From the NCBI RefSeq assembly GCF_004323635.1, contig NZ_CP036515.1, positions 310,001 to 374,000 on the forward strand: a stretch of 64,000 bases of DNA, in the 5' to 3' direction. The position numbers and the translations under genes are program-made. Below, piece by piece: positions 8,003 to 16,563 of the stretch. A model generated the notes under the pieces. That model did not search any database and was not told the DNA's origin. It saw nothing but the letters and a program-made list of their open reading frames with translations. Source of the DNA: Lichenihabitans psoromatis. Its GTDB lineage: Bacteria > Pseudomonadota > Alphaproteobacteria > Rhizobiales > Beijerinckiaceae. Numbering within the stretch: position 1 is the first letter of the stretch; each line of letters begins with the position of its first letter.

Positions 8003-8539
8003 ATGTCATTGTCGGTCAATCGGGTCGCGGAAGCCGACAACACGATCTCATTCGTCCACATCCTGGCCGGATCCGCTCGCTTTACCGAACTGTTCAGCGA
8101 GGGCATGCGCCTCGTCGAAGAGGCGGCCGCCTATCTCGACGGACCGGGTCGGGAGGAGGCGGACCTTCTGTCCAAGCCGCTCTCCAAAGCCTATTCGGCT
8201 GAGAGCATGCGCCTGACTACACGGTTGATGCAGGTCGCGTCCTGGCTGCTGATTCGCCGCGCCGTCAGCGCGGGCGAGATGTCACCGATCGTCGCCTCGA
8301 CCGAGCGGATTAAGGTCCGGGTCTCCGCCCAGGCGATGGTGTCATCGCCCGCCATCTTCGCGCAGCTACCCGGCAACCTCCAGGCGCTGACGACGCGATC
8401 GCTCCGCCTCCAAACCCGTATTCTCCATCTCGACCGGATGGTCAACGGCACAGCCGACGACGCCGATCCGCAGATTGCCCGACGGGGGTTGGACCAGCAG
8501 TTCGACAAGCTGCGCCTCGTCTACCGCTCGCCGGCCTGA
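8003..8539 (+). CDS. rcdA: DUF1465 / RcdA-like cell-cycle adaptor
   Basis: A 178-residue, mainly helical protein of the DUF1465 family, to which Caulobacter RcdA belongs. RcdA is a ClpXP adaptor that helps degrade the master regulator CtrA at the G1-S transition. The recognisable part is FTELFSEGMRLVEEAAAYLDGPGR, followed by the helix SMRLTTRLMQVASWLLIRRAVSAGEM and LRLQTRILHLDRMV. I set the start at ATG 8003, where GGAG lies eight bases upstream; the frame is open further upstream. Family membership is confident; the CtrA-degradation role in this organism is inferred from orthology and from the nearby CtrA-type box. It is convergent with rpmE and shares a terminator with it. Confidence 0.8.
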   Translation: MSLSVNRVAEADNTISFVHILAGSARFTELFSEGMRLVEEAAAYLDGPGREEADLLSKPLSKAYSAESMRLTTRLMQVASWLLIRRAVSAGEMSPIVASTERIKVRVSAQAMVSSPAIFAQLPGNLQALTTRSLRLQTRILHLDRMVNGTADDADPQIARRGLDQQFDKLRLVYRSPA

Positions 8540-8552
8540 CGATCTCGCGACA

Positions 8553-8591
8553 AAAAAAGCCCCGCACCGGATCCCGGTGCGGGGCTTTTTT
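8553..8591. terminator. Bidirectional intrinsic terminator between the RcdA gene and rpmE
   Basis: A perfect 18-bp inverted repeat (8553-8570 and 8574-8591) around the loop ATC. The stem core is GCCCCGCACCGG, with A6 on the left and T6 on the right, so a U-tract follows the hairpin in both directions. It lies 13 bp after the RcdA stop and 22 bp after the rpmE stop. Confidence 0.9.
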
Positions 8592-8613
8592 CATGGGTCG
8601 TTTGTGTCGACCG

Positions 8614-8844
8614 TTATTTCTTGCCGAACGAAATGCCAGCGAAGCGCGAGTTGAACCGCGAGAGACGGCCGCCGCGGTCCATAAGCTGCTGCGTGCCGCC
8701 GGTCCAAGCCGGATGGGTGTTGGGGTCGATGTCGAGGTTCAGCGTGTCGCCATCTGCGCCCATCGTCGAGCGAGTGGAGAATTCGGTTCCATCGGTCATG
8801 ACGACTTTGATGAAATGGTAGTTCGGGTGGGTATCGGCCTTCAT
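8614..8844 (-). CDS. rpmE: 50S ribosomal protein L31 (cysteine-less type)
   Basis: A 76-residue L31 starting [22 protein letters not shown] and continuing with [24 protein letters not shown]. The four zinc-ligand cysteines of C-plus L31 are absent, as is usual in alphaproteobacteria, so it does not depend on zinc. It is a large-subunit protein near the central protuberance. An AAGGA ribosome site lies just upstream of the ATG. The gene is monocistronic and convergent with the RcdA gene. Confidence 0.95.
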   Translation of the reverse strand: MKADTHPNYHFIKVVMTDGTEFSTRSTMGADGDTLNLDIDPNTHPAWTGGTQQLMDRGGRLSRFNSRFAGISFGKK

Positions 8845-9113
8845 GGTCGGTCCTTACAAAATCGCGAGCGATGGTGGAGGCCGGAAGGCACTCTCTGCTG
8901 ACTGAGCTTGCGCGTGAAGCGGGCCTATTACCGCACCCTGCTTGAACCTACAAGGCCATACGGTGATTTAAGCGACATGAGCGTGTCGGAGCGCTTGGAT
9001 CCCCAGCGTTTCCATCGCTCTCGATATTGCTCTAAGGGAAGGCTAGTCCGGCCCATCATCCGTACGCTTCTCGCCTCGATCGGGTCGGTTCGGTTGCTCA
9101 GGATAAGGCACAG

Positions 9114-10922
9114 ATGTCCAAAACTGAAAAGCGGTCACGCGCGTCCGCCGCCTCGCTCCGTTCGCTCGTTCCTCTCCTGCCTTATGCCAAGCGATATAAA
9201 GGCCGCGCGGCTTTGGCGGTGCTGGCCCTGGCGGCTGCATCGGCCGCCACCCTGACGGTGCCAGAAGCGGTCCGTCGCATGATCGACTTCGGATTTTCTT
9301 CCGATAAAGCCGGGCTCATCAACGCCTATTTTCTGGCCCTGCTGGCCGTTGTCGGCGTGCTGGCCCTGGCGTCGGGCAGTCGCTACTACCTCGTCATGAC
9401 GCTCGGCGAGCGCATCGTCGCCGATCTTCGTACCGCGCTGTTCGGCCATCTCAGCGGTCTCGACGCGCATTTCTACGATACCGCCCAGACCGGTGAGCTC
9501 GTCTCGCGCCTCACGGCCGATACGACGCAGCTGAAGGCGACCTTCGGGTCGTCGGCGTCGGTGGCGCTCCGAAACGTGTTCCTCTTCGTCGGCGCCATCA
9601 TCATGATGGTGATCTCGAGCCCGAAGCTATCGGCGCTCGTGTTGGTGGCGATCCCCCTCATCGTTCTGCCGCTTGTGTTTTCAGGCCGGACGGTCAGCCG
9701 CCGCTCGCGTGCCGCGCAGGATCGTCTGGCCGAAGCCACTGCCTTCGCGTCGGAAAATCTCGGTGCGGTTCGGACCATGCAGGCCTTCGGCCAAGAGGCG
9801 GCGACCCGCTCGCGCTTCGCTGGCGCCGTGGAAAACAGCTATGACGCGGCCCGCGACGCGACCTTGGCGCGCGGACTGCTGACGACGGTCGCGATCTTTC
9901 TGTCGTTCGCCAGCGTCGTGGGTGTGCTGTGGCTTGGCGCGCATGACGTGATGAGCGGCGCCATGACGGCCGGCCTCCTGTCGCAATTCGTGCTCTATGC
10001 GGTGTTTGGAGCCGGCGCGCTCGGTGAACTCAGCCAGGTGTGGAGCGAAATCTCGGCAGCCGCCGGTGCGGCCGGCCGGATCGGCGAGTTGCTGGCCATC
10101 GCGCCCACCATCAAGGCCCCAGCCGCGCCTTCAGTGCTGCCGCAGCCCGTGCATGGGACTGTGCGGTTCGAAAGGGTCGCGTTCGCCTATCCGACCCGAG
10201 CCGCCGACGCGGTCGTGCGCGATGTCGATTTCAGCGTTGCACCCGGCGAGACTGTCGCGATCGTCGGCCCCTCGGGCGCCGGCAAGTCGACGATCTTTCA
10301 GCTGTTGATGCGGTTCTACGATCCCACGTCCGGGCGGATCCTGCTTGACGGCGTGCCGATCGACAGCCTCGACCCCAAGGCGCTGCGCGCGCAATTGTCC
10401 CTCGTGCCGCAGGATCCGGCGATCTTTTCGGGCACCGTCATGGATAATATCCGCTACGGCCGCGCCGAAGCGACCGACGCCGAGGTGCGCGCCGCCGCCG
10501 AACGGGCCGCCGCACATGGCTTCATCACGGCGATGCCGCAAGGCTACGAGACTCTGGTCGGCGAGCGCGGCGTCACCCTCTCGGGCGGCCAACGGCAGCG
10601 TCTCGCGATCGCACGCGCCATCCTCAAGGATGCACCCGTACTGCTCTTGGACGAGGCGACATCGGCGCTCGATGCCGAGAACGAGACGTTAGTGCAAGGC
10701 GCGCTCGATGATCTGATGGGAACCCGCACCACGATCGTGATCGCGCATCGGCTCGCGACGGTTCGCAAAGCCGATCGCATTCTGGTGATGGATGCGGGCC
10801 GCATCGTCGAACATGGAAATCACGCGACGCTGGCGGCACAAAATGGGCTTTATGCCCGGCTCGCGCGGCTGCAATTTGACGTTCAGGACGAACCGCATTC
10901 GGCGGCAGCAGCGGCGGAATGA
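9114..10922 (+). CDS. ABC exporter, fused membrane and ATPase domains
   Basis: A 602-residue half-transporter of the ABCB/MsbA type. Residues about 30-320 form the six-helix exporter domain. The nucleotide-binding domain has Walker A GPSGAGKST (about residue 385), signature LSGGQRQRLAIARAIL (about 489), Walker B LLLDEATSALD and the switch histidine in IVIAHRLATV. It would act as a homodimer exporting lipids or drugs from the inner membrane. The substrate is unknown, and no partner membrane-fusion protein is adjacent. The start ATG lies about 10 bases after a GGATAAGG stretch. The ThiE-like gene follows after about 95 bp. Confidence 0.93.
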   Translation: MSKTEKRSRASAASLRSLVPLLPYAKRYKGRAALAVLALAAASAATLTVPEAVRRMIDFGFSSDKAGLINAYFLALLAVVGVLALASGSRYYLVMTLGERIVADLRTALFGHLSGLDAHFYDTAQTGELVSRLTADTTQLKATFGSSASVALRNVFLFVGAIIMMVISSPKLSALVLVAIPLIVLPLVFSGRTVSRRSRAAQDRLAEATAFASENLGAVRTMQAFGQEAATRSRFAGAVENSYDAARDATLARGLLTTVAIFLSFASVVGVLWLGAHDVMSGAMTAGLLSQFVLYAVFGAGALGELSQVWSEISAAAGAAGRIGELLAIAPTIKAPAAPSVLPQPVHGTVRFERVAFAYPTRAADAVVRDVDFSVAPGETVAIVGPSGAGKSTIFQLLMRFYDPTSGRILLDGVPIDSLDPKALRAQLSLVPQDPAIFSGTVMDNIRYGRAEATDAEVRAAAERAAAHGFITAMPQGYETLVGERGVTLSGGQRQRLAIARAILKDAPVLLLDEATSALDAENETLVQGALDDLMGTRTTIVIAHRLATVRKADRILVMDAGRIVEHGNHATLAAQNGLYARLARLQFDVQDEPHSAAAAAE

Positions 10923-11018
10923 GCCGTCGCGGCAAGGACGGTCGCGGATTCGCCGGAATTGACGGCGAAGACCTTCCGGTTCACAGGTCGGACCCTCACC
11001 GCTCGCATTGCCGGACCC

Positions 11019-11690
11019 ATGCCTGAATTTATCGCCCGCCTTTTCCTGATCACGCCCGTGCTGACCGAGGCGCCCAGCTTCGTCGAGCAGTTTGCAGCCG
11101 CCCTGTCGTCTGCCGACGTTGCCTGTGTGCTCGTGCGGCACGGCACTCGCGATGATCGCGCCGCCAAAGCGCTGCTGCGGGAACTCGCCTCCGTGGCGCA
11201 GCTGCATGGCGCGGCGCTATTGGTCGATAGCGACCCGCGATTGGCCGCGCATGTGGATGCCGATGGCGTCCATATGGACGGTATTGGCGATGACCTCGCC
11301 GAAGCGATCGAACGCATGAAGCCGGACCGCATCGTCGGCTGCGGCAGTCTGCAATTGCGGGACGAGGCCATGACGGCCGGCGAGGGCGACATCGACTATG
11401 TGATGTTCGGGGAGCCGGACCGCGACGGCGCGCTGCCCACCCAAGCCGAGACGCTGGAACGCGTGCAATGGTGGGCCGAAATCTTCAACGTTCCCTGTGT
11501 CGGCTTCGCTCAGACGCTTGCCGATGTCACGCCGCTCGCTGAGGCGGGTGCCGAATTCATCGCGCTCGGTGATGCCGCATGGGGTGACCCGCGCGGAGCG
11601 CCGGTGGCGCTGAGCGAAGCGGTCGATGCGATGCGGGCGGTCGCCATGGCGGCCCGCGCGGCCGCCGCTAGCGAGGGCGCCGGCGCTTGA
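11019..11690 (+). CDS. Thiamine phosphate synthase family protein
   Basis: A 223-residue TIM-barrel protein. ARLFLITPV is the first strand of ThiE proteins, and LVDSDPRLAAHVDADGVHMDG and GDIDYVMFGEP follow the family order, ending with AEFIALGDAAW. Canonical ThiE joins HMP pyrophosphate and the thiazole phosphate. However, the HLGQ-type segment is here HMDG and the motifs are loose, so this may be a divergent paralogue rather than the sole ThiE. ATG 11019 fits the conserved start, although the ribosome site is poor. It overlaps the Sel1 gene by 4 bp (TTGA), so the two are translationally coupled. Confidence 0.7.
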   Translation: MPEFIARLFLITPVLTEAPSFVEQFAAALSSADVACVLVRHGTRDDRAAKALLRELASVAQLHGAALLVDSDPRLAAHVDADGVHMDGIGDDLAEAIERMKPDRIVGCGSLQLRDEAMTAGEGDIDYVMFGEPDRDGALPTQAETLERVQWWAEIFNVPCVGFAQTLADVTPLAEAGAEFIALGDAAWGDPRGAPVALSEAVDAMRAVAMAARAAAASEGAGA

Positions 11691-12793
11691 AGGCGATCCT
11701 GTCGTCACGGTTCAGCGGTGAGGCCCGGGCCGCCGCTTTGGTGCTCGCCCTGAGCAGCGCCCTCATCGACACGGCTGACGCACAGATCCCGACCCTGGCG
11801 CAGGCGCAGCAGATCCCCACTCTGGCGTCACCCACCCCGACCCTTGCGCCACCGATCGGCAACGTTCCGTTGGCGACCGCGCCCCTCCCCTCGGGTATCC
11901 CGACCCTGCCGTCGACCGTGTCGCCTGGCGCCGACAGCAATTCGCGCCCCGTGCCTCCAGATGCGGATCTCGCTTTCGGGGCGTTTCAGCGCGGATATTT
12001 CGCGACGGCGCTGAGCGAGGCCATGAAGCGACTGAAGCGAAACCCGAAAGATGCGCCCGCGATGGCGTTGATCGGAGAGATTTACGCGCAGGGTCTCGCG
12101 GTTAAGCCCGACCTGACCGAAGCCGCCAAATGGGACAAGCTGGCCAGCCAGCTCGGCAATCGTGAAGCGACGTTCTCCTACGGTCTGGCATTGCTGCAGG
12201 GCAAAGGCGTGCCGAAGGATAGAGCCGCCGCCAAGGCGATGTTCGAGAAGGCCGCCGCGCAGGGGCACCCCGGCGCACTTTACAATCTTGGCGTCATGGC
12301 GGTCGAGGGTGACGGCAAAGTCCGCGACTTCGGGCTCGCGGCGGCCTTTTTCCAGCGGGCCGCCGATGCCGGCGACATCGATGCGTTGGATGCGCTGGCG
12401 GCCTTCTTCAAGGCTGGGCGCGGGGTGGCGCAGGATACGTCCAAGGCAGCGGCCTTGCTCAAACAAGCAGCGGACCGGAAACATGCCGGCGCGCAGGTCG
12501 AATATGGCATCATGCTGTTCAATGGCGACGGCGTCGAGAAGAACGAGGCGGAAGCCGCGCGATACTTCCTGATGGCCGCCTACCAAGGCAATCCGGTGGC
12601 CGAGAACCGCTTGGCACGTCTCTACGCGGCGGGTCGGGGGATCGGCCGCGACCCCATCGAGGCGGGGCGCTGGCACATTCTGGCGCGGGCGGCCGGCATC
12701 GGCGACGCTTGGCTCGATAGTCAGTTGACAGCGCTCTCCCCTGGCGACAAAGCCAAGGTCGAGGACTTGGTCCGCAAGCAGCTCGGCCAATAG
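11687..12793 (+). CDS. Exported Sel1-like repeat protein
   Basis: A 368-residue protein with a signal peptide from the TTG start (MKAILSSRFSGEARAAALVL, cleavage near TADAQ). A low-complexity linker follows with repeated PTLA/IPTL units. From about residue 90 there are at least six Sel1/TPR helices: AMALIGEIYAQGLAVKPD, ATFSYGLALLQGKGVPKD, GALYNLGVMAVEGDGKV, ALDALAAFFKAGRGV, GAQVEYGIMLFNGDGV and ENRLARLYAAGRGI. Sel1 solenoids scaffold protein complexes, here probably in the periplasm. The TTG overlaps the stop of the ThiE-like gene by 4 bp and has GAGGG upstream. No alternative start would keep the signal peptide. Confidence 0.82.
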   Translation: MKAILSSRFSGEARAAALVLALSSALIDTADAQIPTLAQAQQIPTLASPTPTLAPPIGNVPLATAPLPSGIPTLPSTVSPGADSNSRPVPPDADLAFGAFQRGYFATALSEAMKRLKRNPKDAPAMALIGEIYAQGLAVKPDLTEAAKWDKLASQLGNREATFSYGLALLQGKGVPKDRAAAKAMFEKAAAQGHPGALYNLGVMAVEGDGKVRDFGLAAAFFQRAADAGDIDALDALAAFFKAGRGVAQDTSKAAALLKQAADRKHAGAQVEYGIMLFNGDGVEKNEAEAARYFLMAAYQGNPVAENRLARLYAAGRGIGRDPIEAGRWHILARAAGIGDAWLDSQLTALSPGDKAKVEDLVRKQLGQ

Positions 12794-12854
12794 TCGCGAT
12801 CCTCGCGCTTCGAAACTTTGCTCACGCGTCCGAGCACGACTCTGGAATGACCCG

Positions 12855-13649
12855 ATGATCCGCTCCGCCCTCATGAACGTGATGACTGCCGCAGCCATCA
12901 AGGCGGGGCGCGGCCTCAAACGCGACTTCGGCGAGGTCGAAAACCTGCAGGTTTCTGTGAAGGGACCGGGCGACTTTGTGTCGGCCGCCGACAAGAAGTC
13001 GGAACAGACGCTGTTCGAGGAATTATCGAAGGCGCGGCCGGGCTACAGCTTCATCATGGAGGAAGGCGGCATCGTCGAGGGGACCGACAAGAGCCACACG
13101 TGGCACATCGATCCGCTGGACGGCACCACGAATTTTCTCCACGGCGTGCCGCTTTTCGCCATTTCGATCGGGCTCGAACGCGAAGGCGTGATCGTGGCCG
13201 GGGTGATCTACAATCCGGCCACCGATGACATGTTCATCGCCGAACGTGGCCAGGGCGCCTATCACAACAATCGCCGGATCCGCGTCGCGGCGCGGCGCGA
13301 CCTCGACGACAGCCTGATCGCCTGCGGCATTCCCCCGCTCGGAGCCGCCGCTGGCCATCCGTTGTTCAAGGTCGAACTCGCGGCAGCGTTGGCGCGGGTC
13401 GGCAATCTCCGTCGCCTCGGGGCGGCAGCCCTCGACCTCGCCTATGTGGGGGCGGGCCGGTTCGACGCTTATTGGGAGCGCGGCATCAAGAGCTGGGACA
13501 TCGCGGCCGGCATCGTGCTGATCCGCGAAGCGGGTGGGTTCGTCAGCGACGCTGACGGCACCGATAAGATGCTGACGAGCCGCAGCATTTGCGCCGGCAA
13601 TGAAAACATCCACCGCCACCTCCTGACGCTGCTGCGCGACGCGTCCTGA
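12855..13649 (+). CDS. Inositol monophosphatase family protein
   Basis: A 264-residue metal-dependent phosphatase. It has the three family motifs: EEGG (metal ligand), WHIDPLDGTTNFLHG (motif A), and YWERGIKSWDIAAGIVLIREAGG (motif B), the last containing the catalytic WD. Substrates may be inositol-1-phosphate or related sugar phosphates; the SuhB role in ribosomal RNA antitermination is known in enterobacteria but is not shown here. Length is normal. It starts ATG (MIRSALMNVMTAAAI) about 60 bp after the Sel1 gene on the same strand. Confidence 0.93.
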   Translation: MIRSALMNVMTAAAIKAGRGLKRDFGEVENLQVSVKGPGDFVSAADKKSEQTLFEELSKARPGYSFIMEEGGIVEGTDKSHTWHIDPLDGTTNFLHGVPLFAISIGLEREGVIVAGVIYNPATDDMFIAERGQGAYHNNRRIRVAARRDLDDSLIACGIPPLGAAAGHPLFKVELAAALARVGNLRRLGAAALDLAYVGAGRFDAYWERGIKSWDIAAGIVLIREAGGFVSDADGTDKMLTSRSICAGNENIHRHLLTLLRDAS

Positions 13650-13738
13650 GGGCGTGGTTTTTGCTGATTGATCGGCGAAAATCTGCTACGCACGGAAAAG
13701 TGTAGCCCGATGGGGCCGCGGGTCACGGGTAAGCCGGA

Positions 13739-14707
13739 ATGGCGCAAGCAAACCGATCGTTGAGATTGTCGTCCCCGCACGTATTCCTGCTGCGTATGGT
13801 GGTGTTTCTGATCCTGGCCGGCTTCGTGGCCTTGATCCTCTATCGCCAGATCGCCACCGCGTTCATGGCCAACCCCGGCCTTAACGGTCTCATTCTCGGC
13901 GTCTTGCTGATCGGTATCATTCTTGGGTTGCGTCAAGTCATCCGCTTGATGCCAGAAATCCGTTGGGCCAACGGTCTCGTCGGCGTCGGCAAGCCGGGTT
14001 CGAGACCCCCGGTTCTGCTGGCCCCGATGGCGAGCACGTTCGGCGAAGGCGACGGTTTCCGCTCGATCTCGACCCTGACGCTTCGGGCGCTTCTCGATTC
14101 AGTCGGCACCCGTCTCGACGAATCGCGGGAGATCGCCCGCTATCTCACCGGCCTGCTCATCTTTCTCGGCCTGCTCGGCACGTTCTGGGGTCTTCTCGAA
14201 ACGGTCGGGTCGATCTCCGGTGTCATCAAGTCGATGGGCGGCAGCGGCGACGCCGCCGTCATGTTCGACGACCTGAAAAACGGGTTGGCGGCCCCCATCG
14301 CCGGCATGAGCGTCTCATTCACCTCCTCCTTGTTTGGCCTGGCGGGATCGCTGATCCTCGGCTTTCTCGATCTCCAAGCCGGGCAAGCGCAAAACAGGTT
14401 CTATAACGAACTCGAGGATCTGCTGTCGGCCTCGACCGACAACACCTTCAATTCAGAGACGATCTCGACCGCCATCCCGCCCGACCTTCGGGCCGCGCTC
14501 GACAAGATCGCGGCCAGCACCGACCAATCCAATTCCCGGGCCGCCACAGTCGCGATGGCCAATCTCGCCGAGGGCATTCAGGGCCTCGTTCTCCACATGC
14601 GCTCCGAGCAGCAGTTGATCCGCGACTGGGTCGAGGCGCAAGCCAGCCGTGATGGCGAGATCCGCAACCTGCTCGAACGCCTGACGACAGAGCGCGAGTT
14701 GCGCTGA
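13739..14707 (+). CDS. MotA/TolQ/ExbB-type proton channel protein
   Basis: A 322-residue membrane protein with two N-terminal hydrophobic segments (about 18-38 and 48-66) and, after a soluble part, the channel helices ARYLTGLLIFLGLLGTFWGLL and GLAAPIAGMSVSFTSSLFGLAG. These are the conserved TolQ/MotA pore helices with the typical GLLGTFWGL turn. The C-terminal 100 residues are soluble. It overlaps the OmpA/MotB-like partner by one base (TGATG), a strong sign of a complex. It likely uses the proton gradient to drive a cell-wall-linked process. No flagellar genes are nearby, so I do not call it a flagellar stator. Confidence 0.85.
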   Translation: MAQANRSLRLSSPHVFLLRMVVFLILAGFVALILYRQIATAFMANPGLNGLILGVLLIGIILGLRQVIRLMPEIRWANGLVGVGKPGSRPPVLLAPMASTFGEGDGFRSISTLTLRALLDSVGTRLDESREIARYLTGLLIFLGLLGTFWGLLETVGSISGVIKSMGGSGDAAVMFDDLKNGLAAPIAGMSVSFTSSLFGLAGSLILGFLDLQAGQAQNRFYNELEDLLSASTDNTFNSETISTAIPPDLRAALDKIAASTDQSNSRAATVAMANLAEGIQGLVLHMRSEQQLIRDWVEAQASRDGEIRNLLERLTTERELR

Positions 14708-15735
14708 TGGCGCTGGGCCGCGCGCGCCGCGTTCAACGCAGCATTGATTACTGGCCGGGCTTCGTCGATGCGTTGACCACGATGTTGCTGGTCATCATCT
14801 TCCTGCTCTCCGTCTTCATGTTGTCGCAATATTTTATGTCACGCGAAGTGACAGGTAAGGATACGGCGCTCACCAAACTGAACCGTCAGATCGAGGAACT
14901 GACATCGCTGTTGGCGCTCGAACGGGCCGGCAAGTCGGAGGCGCAGGCGAGCCTCGCCTCTTTGAATGCGACGCTGGAGAGCAGCGACAAGGAGAAAGCT
15001 CGCTTGCAGGGCCTGCTCGCCACTACAACGGGGAGCAATGCTGCGGCCGATGGCCGGGTGGCCGCCATTGGACGCGAACTCGATGTTCAAAAGGACGTCG
15101 CGTCCCGCGCCCTCGCCCAGATCGATATCCTCAACCAGCAGATTTCGGCGTTGCGTCGCCAGCTCGGCGCGATCGAGGATGCGTTGAACGCCTCGGAAAG
15201 CCGCGACAAGGAATCCCAGGCCCGTATCGCCGACCTCGGCTCACGGCTCAATCTGGCGCTCGCCCAAAAGGTGCAGGAGCTCGCACGCTACCGCTCGGAT
15301 TTCTTTGGCCGCTTGCGCGAGATCCTCGGCGCCCGTCCCGGCATCAAGGTCGTCGGGGATCGATTCGTCTTCGAGTCCGAGGTGCTGTTCGACGTCGGTC
15401 AGTCGACCATCAACCCAGACGGCCGCTCCGAACTCGACAAGCTCGCGAGTGCCGTGATCGAGTTGGAACGTGAGATTCCGCCTGAAATTCCGTGGATCAT
15501 GCGGGTCGATGGGCATACCGACAAACGACCCATCACCTCACCGCAATTCAAAACCAACTGGGACTTGTCGGCCTCTCGCGCCATTTCGGTGGTCGAATAT
15601 CTCGTCACCAAAGGCGTCGACCCGACGCGGCTGCTGGCTGCAGGCTTCGGCGAGTTCCAACCGATCGATACCGGCGACAGCGACGAAGCACTCCGCCGCA
15701 ACCGACGGATCGAGTTGAAGATCACAGAGCGGTGA
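14707..15735 (+). CDS. OmpA/MotB-like peptidoglycan-binding partner of the proton channel
   Basis: A 342-residue protein. The single N-terminal membrane helix contains the proton-path aspartate in PGFVDALTTMLLVIIFLLSVF. A long coiled coil (about residues 50-205) leads to a C-terminal OmpA-like domain with VLFDVGQSTINPDGRSEL, MRVDGHTDKRPI, SASRAISVVEYLV and RRNRRIELKI. The latter binds peptidoglycan. This is the MotB/TolR-like half of the stator pair encoded with the gene above. The coiled coil is longer than in flagellar MotB. The stop overlaps the following acetyltransferase start (GTGA). Confidence 0.87.
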   Translation: MALGRARRVQRSIDYWPGFVDALTTMLLVIIFLLSVFMLSQYFMSREVTGKDTALTKLNRQIEELTSLLALERAGKSEAQASLASLNATLESSDKEKARLQGLLATTTGSNAAADGRVAAIGRELDVQKDVASRALAQIDILNQQISALRRQLGAIEDALNASESRDKESQARIADLGSRLNLALAQKVQELARYRSDFFGRLREILGARPGIKVVGDRFVFESEVLFDVGQSTINPDGRSELDKLASAVIELEREIPPEIPWIMRVDGHTDKRPITSPQFKTNWDLSASRAISVVEYLVTKGVDPTRLLAAGFGEFQPIDTGDSDEALRRNRRIELKITER

Positions 15736-16214
15736 GTCGAGGGCTCGCGGGAGTTCAGATCGCCCCCGTGGCAGATCTGTCGCCCAAGGCGCGTGAAGCG
15801 GTGCTGGATCTCTGGGTCGCGGCCTGGACGGATGCCATGCCGTCCATCGATTTTGCGGGCCGCCGACCCTGGTTCGCCACACGGCTCGATGATCATCTGC
15901 GCGATGGTGATCTCATGATCACGGCGGACTCCGACCAGGACGGCCTTCTCGGTTTTGCCCTGGTCGCGATCCGGACCGGCTATCTCGATCAGCTTGCGGT
16001 GGCCCCCCTCGCTCAGCGGCAAGGGGTCGCGTCGGCGCTCGTCGTCGATGCTCAACGGCGCTGCTCCTGCGGCCTCGACCTCCACGTCAATCAGGATAAT
16101 GTCGGCGCGGTCGCGTTCTACCAGCGCCACGGCTTCGAGGTTGTCGGCACCGGCGCCAATCCGCGCTCCGGGCTTCCGATCTGGTCGATGGCGTGGCGCC
16201 CGCCGTCGACGTGA
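15732..16214 (+). CDS. GNAT family N-acetyltransferase
   Basis: A 160-residue acetyltransferase. The acetyl-CoA loop is LAVAPLAQRQGVASALV and the last strands are LDLHVNQDNVGAVAFYQRHGFEVVG, the standard GNAT end. The acceptor is unknown. The GTG start overlaps the OmpA-like gene stop by 4 bp, so it is co-translated with the stator pair, though a functional link is not obvious. The frame is open further upstream, inside the OmpA-like gene, and that region is not GNAT-like. Confidence 0.85.
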   Translation: MSRGLAGVQIAPVADLSPKAREAVLDLWVAAWTDAMPSIDFAGRRPWFATRLDDHLRDGDLMITADSDQDGLLGFALVAIRTGYLDQLAVAPLAQRQGVASALVVDAQRRCSCGLDLHVNQDNVGAVAFYQRHGFEVVGTGANPRSGLPIWSMAWRPPST

Positions 16215-16284
16215 CGAGCCGTCTTGTCGCACCGCTTTTGGCAGCGCTTGCGGCTATCGTTCAGCGAAGTTTGGAGACAACACC

Positions 16285-16563
16285 ATGAAAGCCGTTTGGA
16301 ACGACACGATCATCGCCGAATCCGACGACACCGTTGTGGTCGAAGGAAATCACTATTTCCCGATCGGTTCGGTCAAGCCCGGCCTCTTGAAGCCTAGCTC
16401 CCGCACCAGCGTCTGCCCCTGGAAGGGGACAGCCACCTATTTCACGATCCAGGCCGGCGGCGCCGAGAACCCCGATGCCGTGTGGCAATATGAGAGCCCG
16501 AAGGAGGCGGCCGCCAACATCAAGGGGCGCGTGGCGTTTTGGAAAGGCGTGACGGTAGCGTAA
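16285..16563 (+). CDS. DUF427 domain protein
   Basis: A 92-residue protein of the DUF427 family, a small beta-rich fold of unknown function. It includes MKAVWNDTIIAESDDTVVVEGNHYFP split over two strands, then SVCPWKGTATYFTIQAGG and WQYESPKEAAANIKGRVAFWKGV, the family-typical core. The conserved CPWKG contains the single cysteine. The ribosome site TTGGAGAC precedes the ATG. Its last 44 bp overlap the 3' end of the opposing gene. Confidence 0.88.
   Translation: MKAVWNDTIIAESDDTVVVEGNHYFPIGSVKPGLLKPSSRTSVCPWKGTATYFTIQAGGAENPDAVWQYESPKEAAANIKGRVAFWKGVTVA

Noticed and set aside
13739..16214. MotA/MotB-like pair as a Zorya anti-phage system
   Set aside because: ZorA/ZorB resemble these proteins, but no helicase (ZorD) or ZorC/ZorE gene is present. 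The neighbours are an inositol phosphatase and an acetyltransferase, so nothing supports a defence role.
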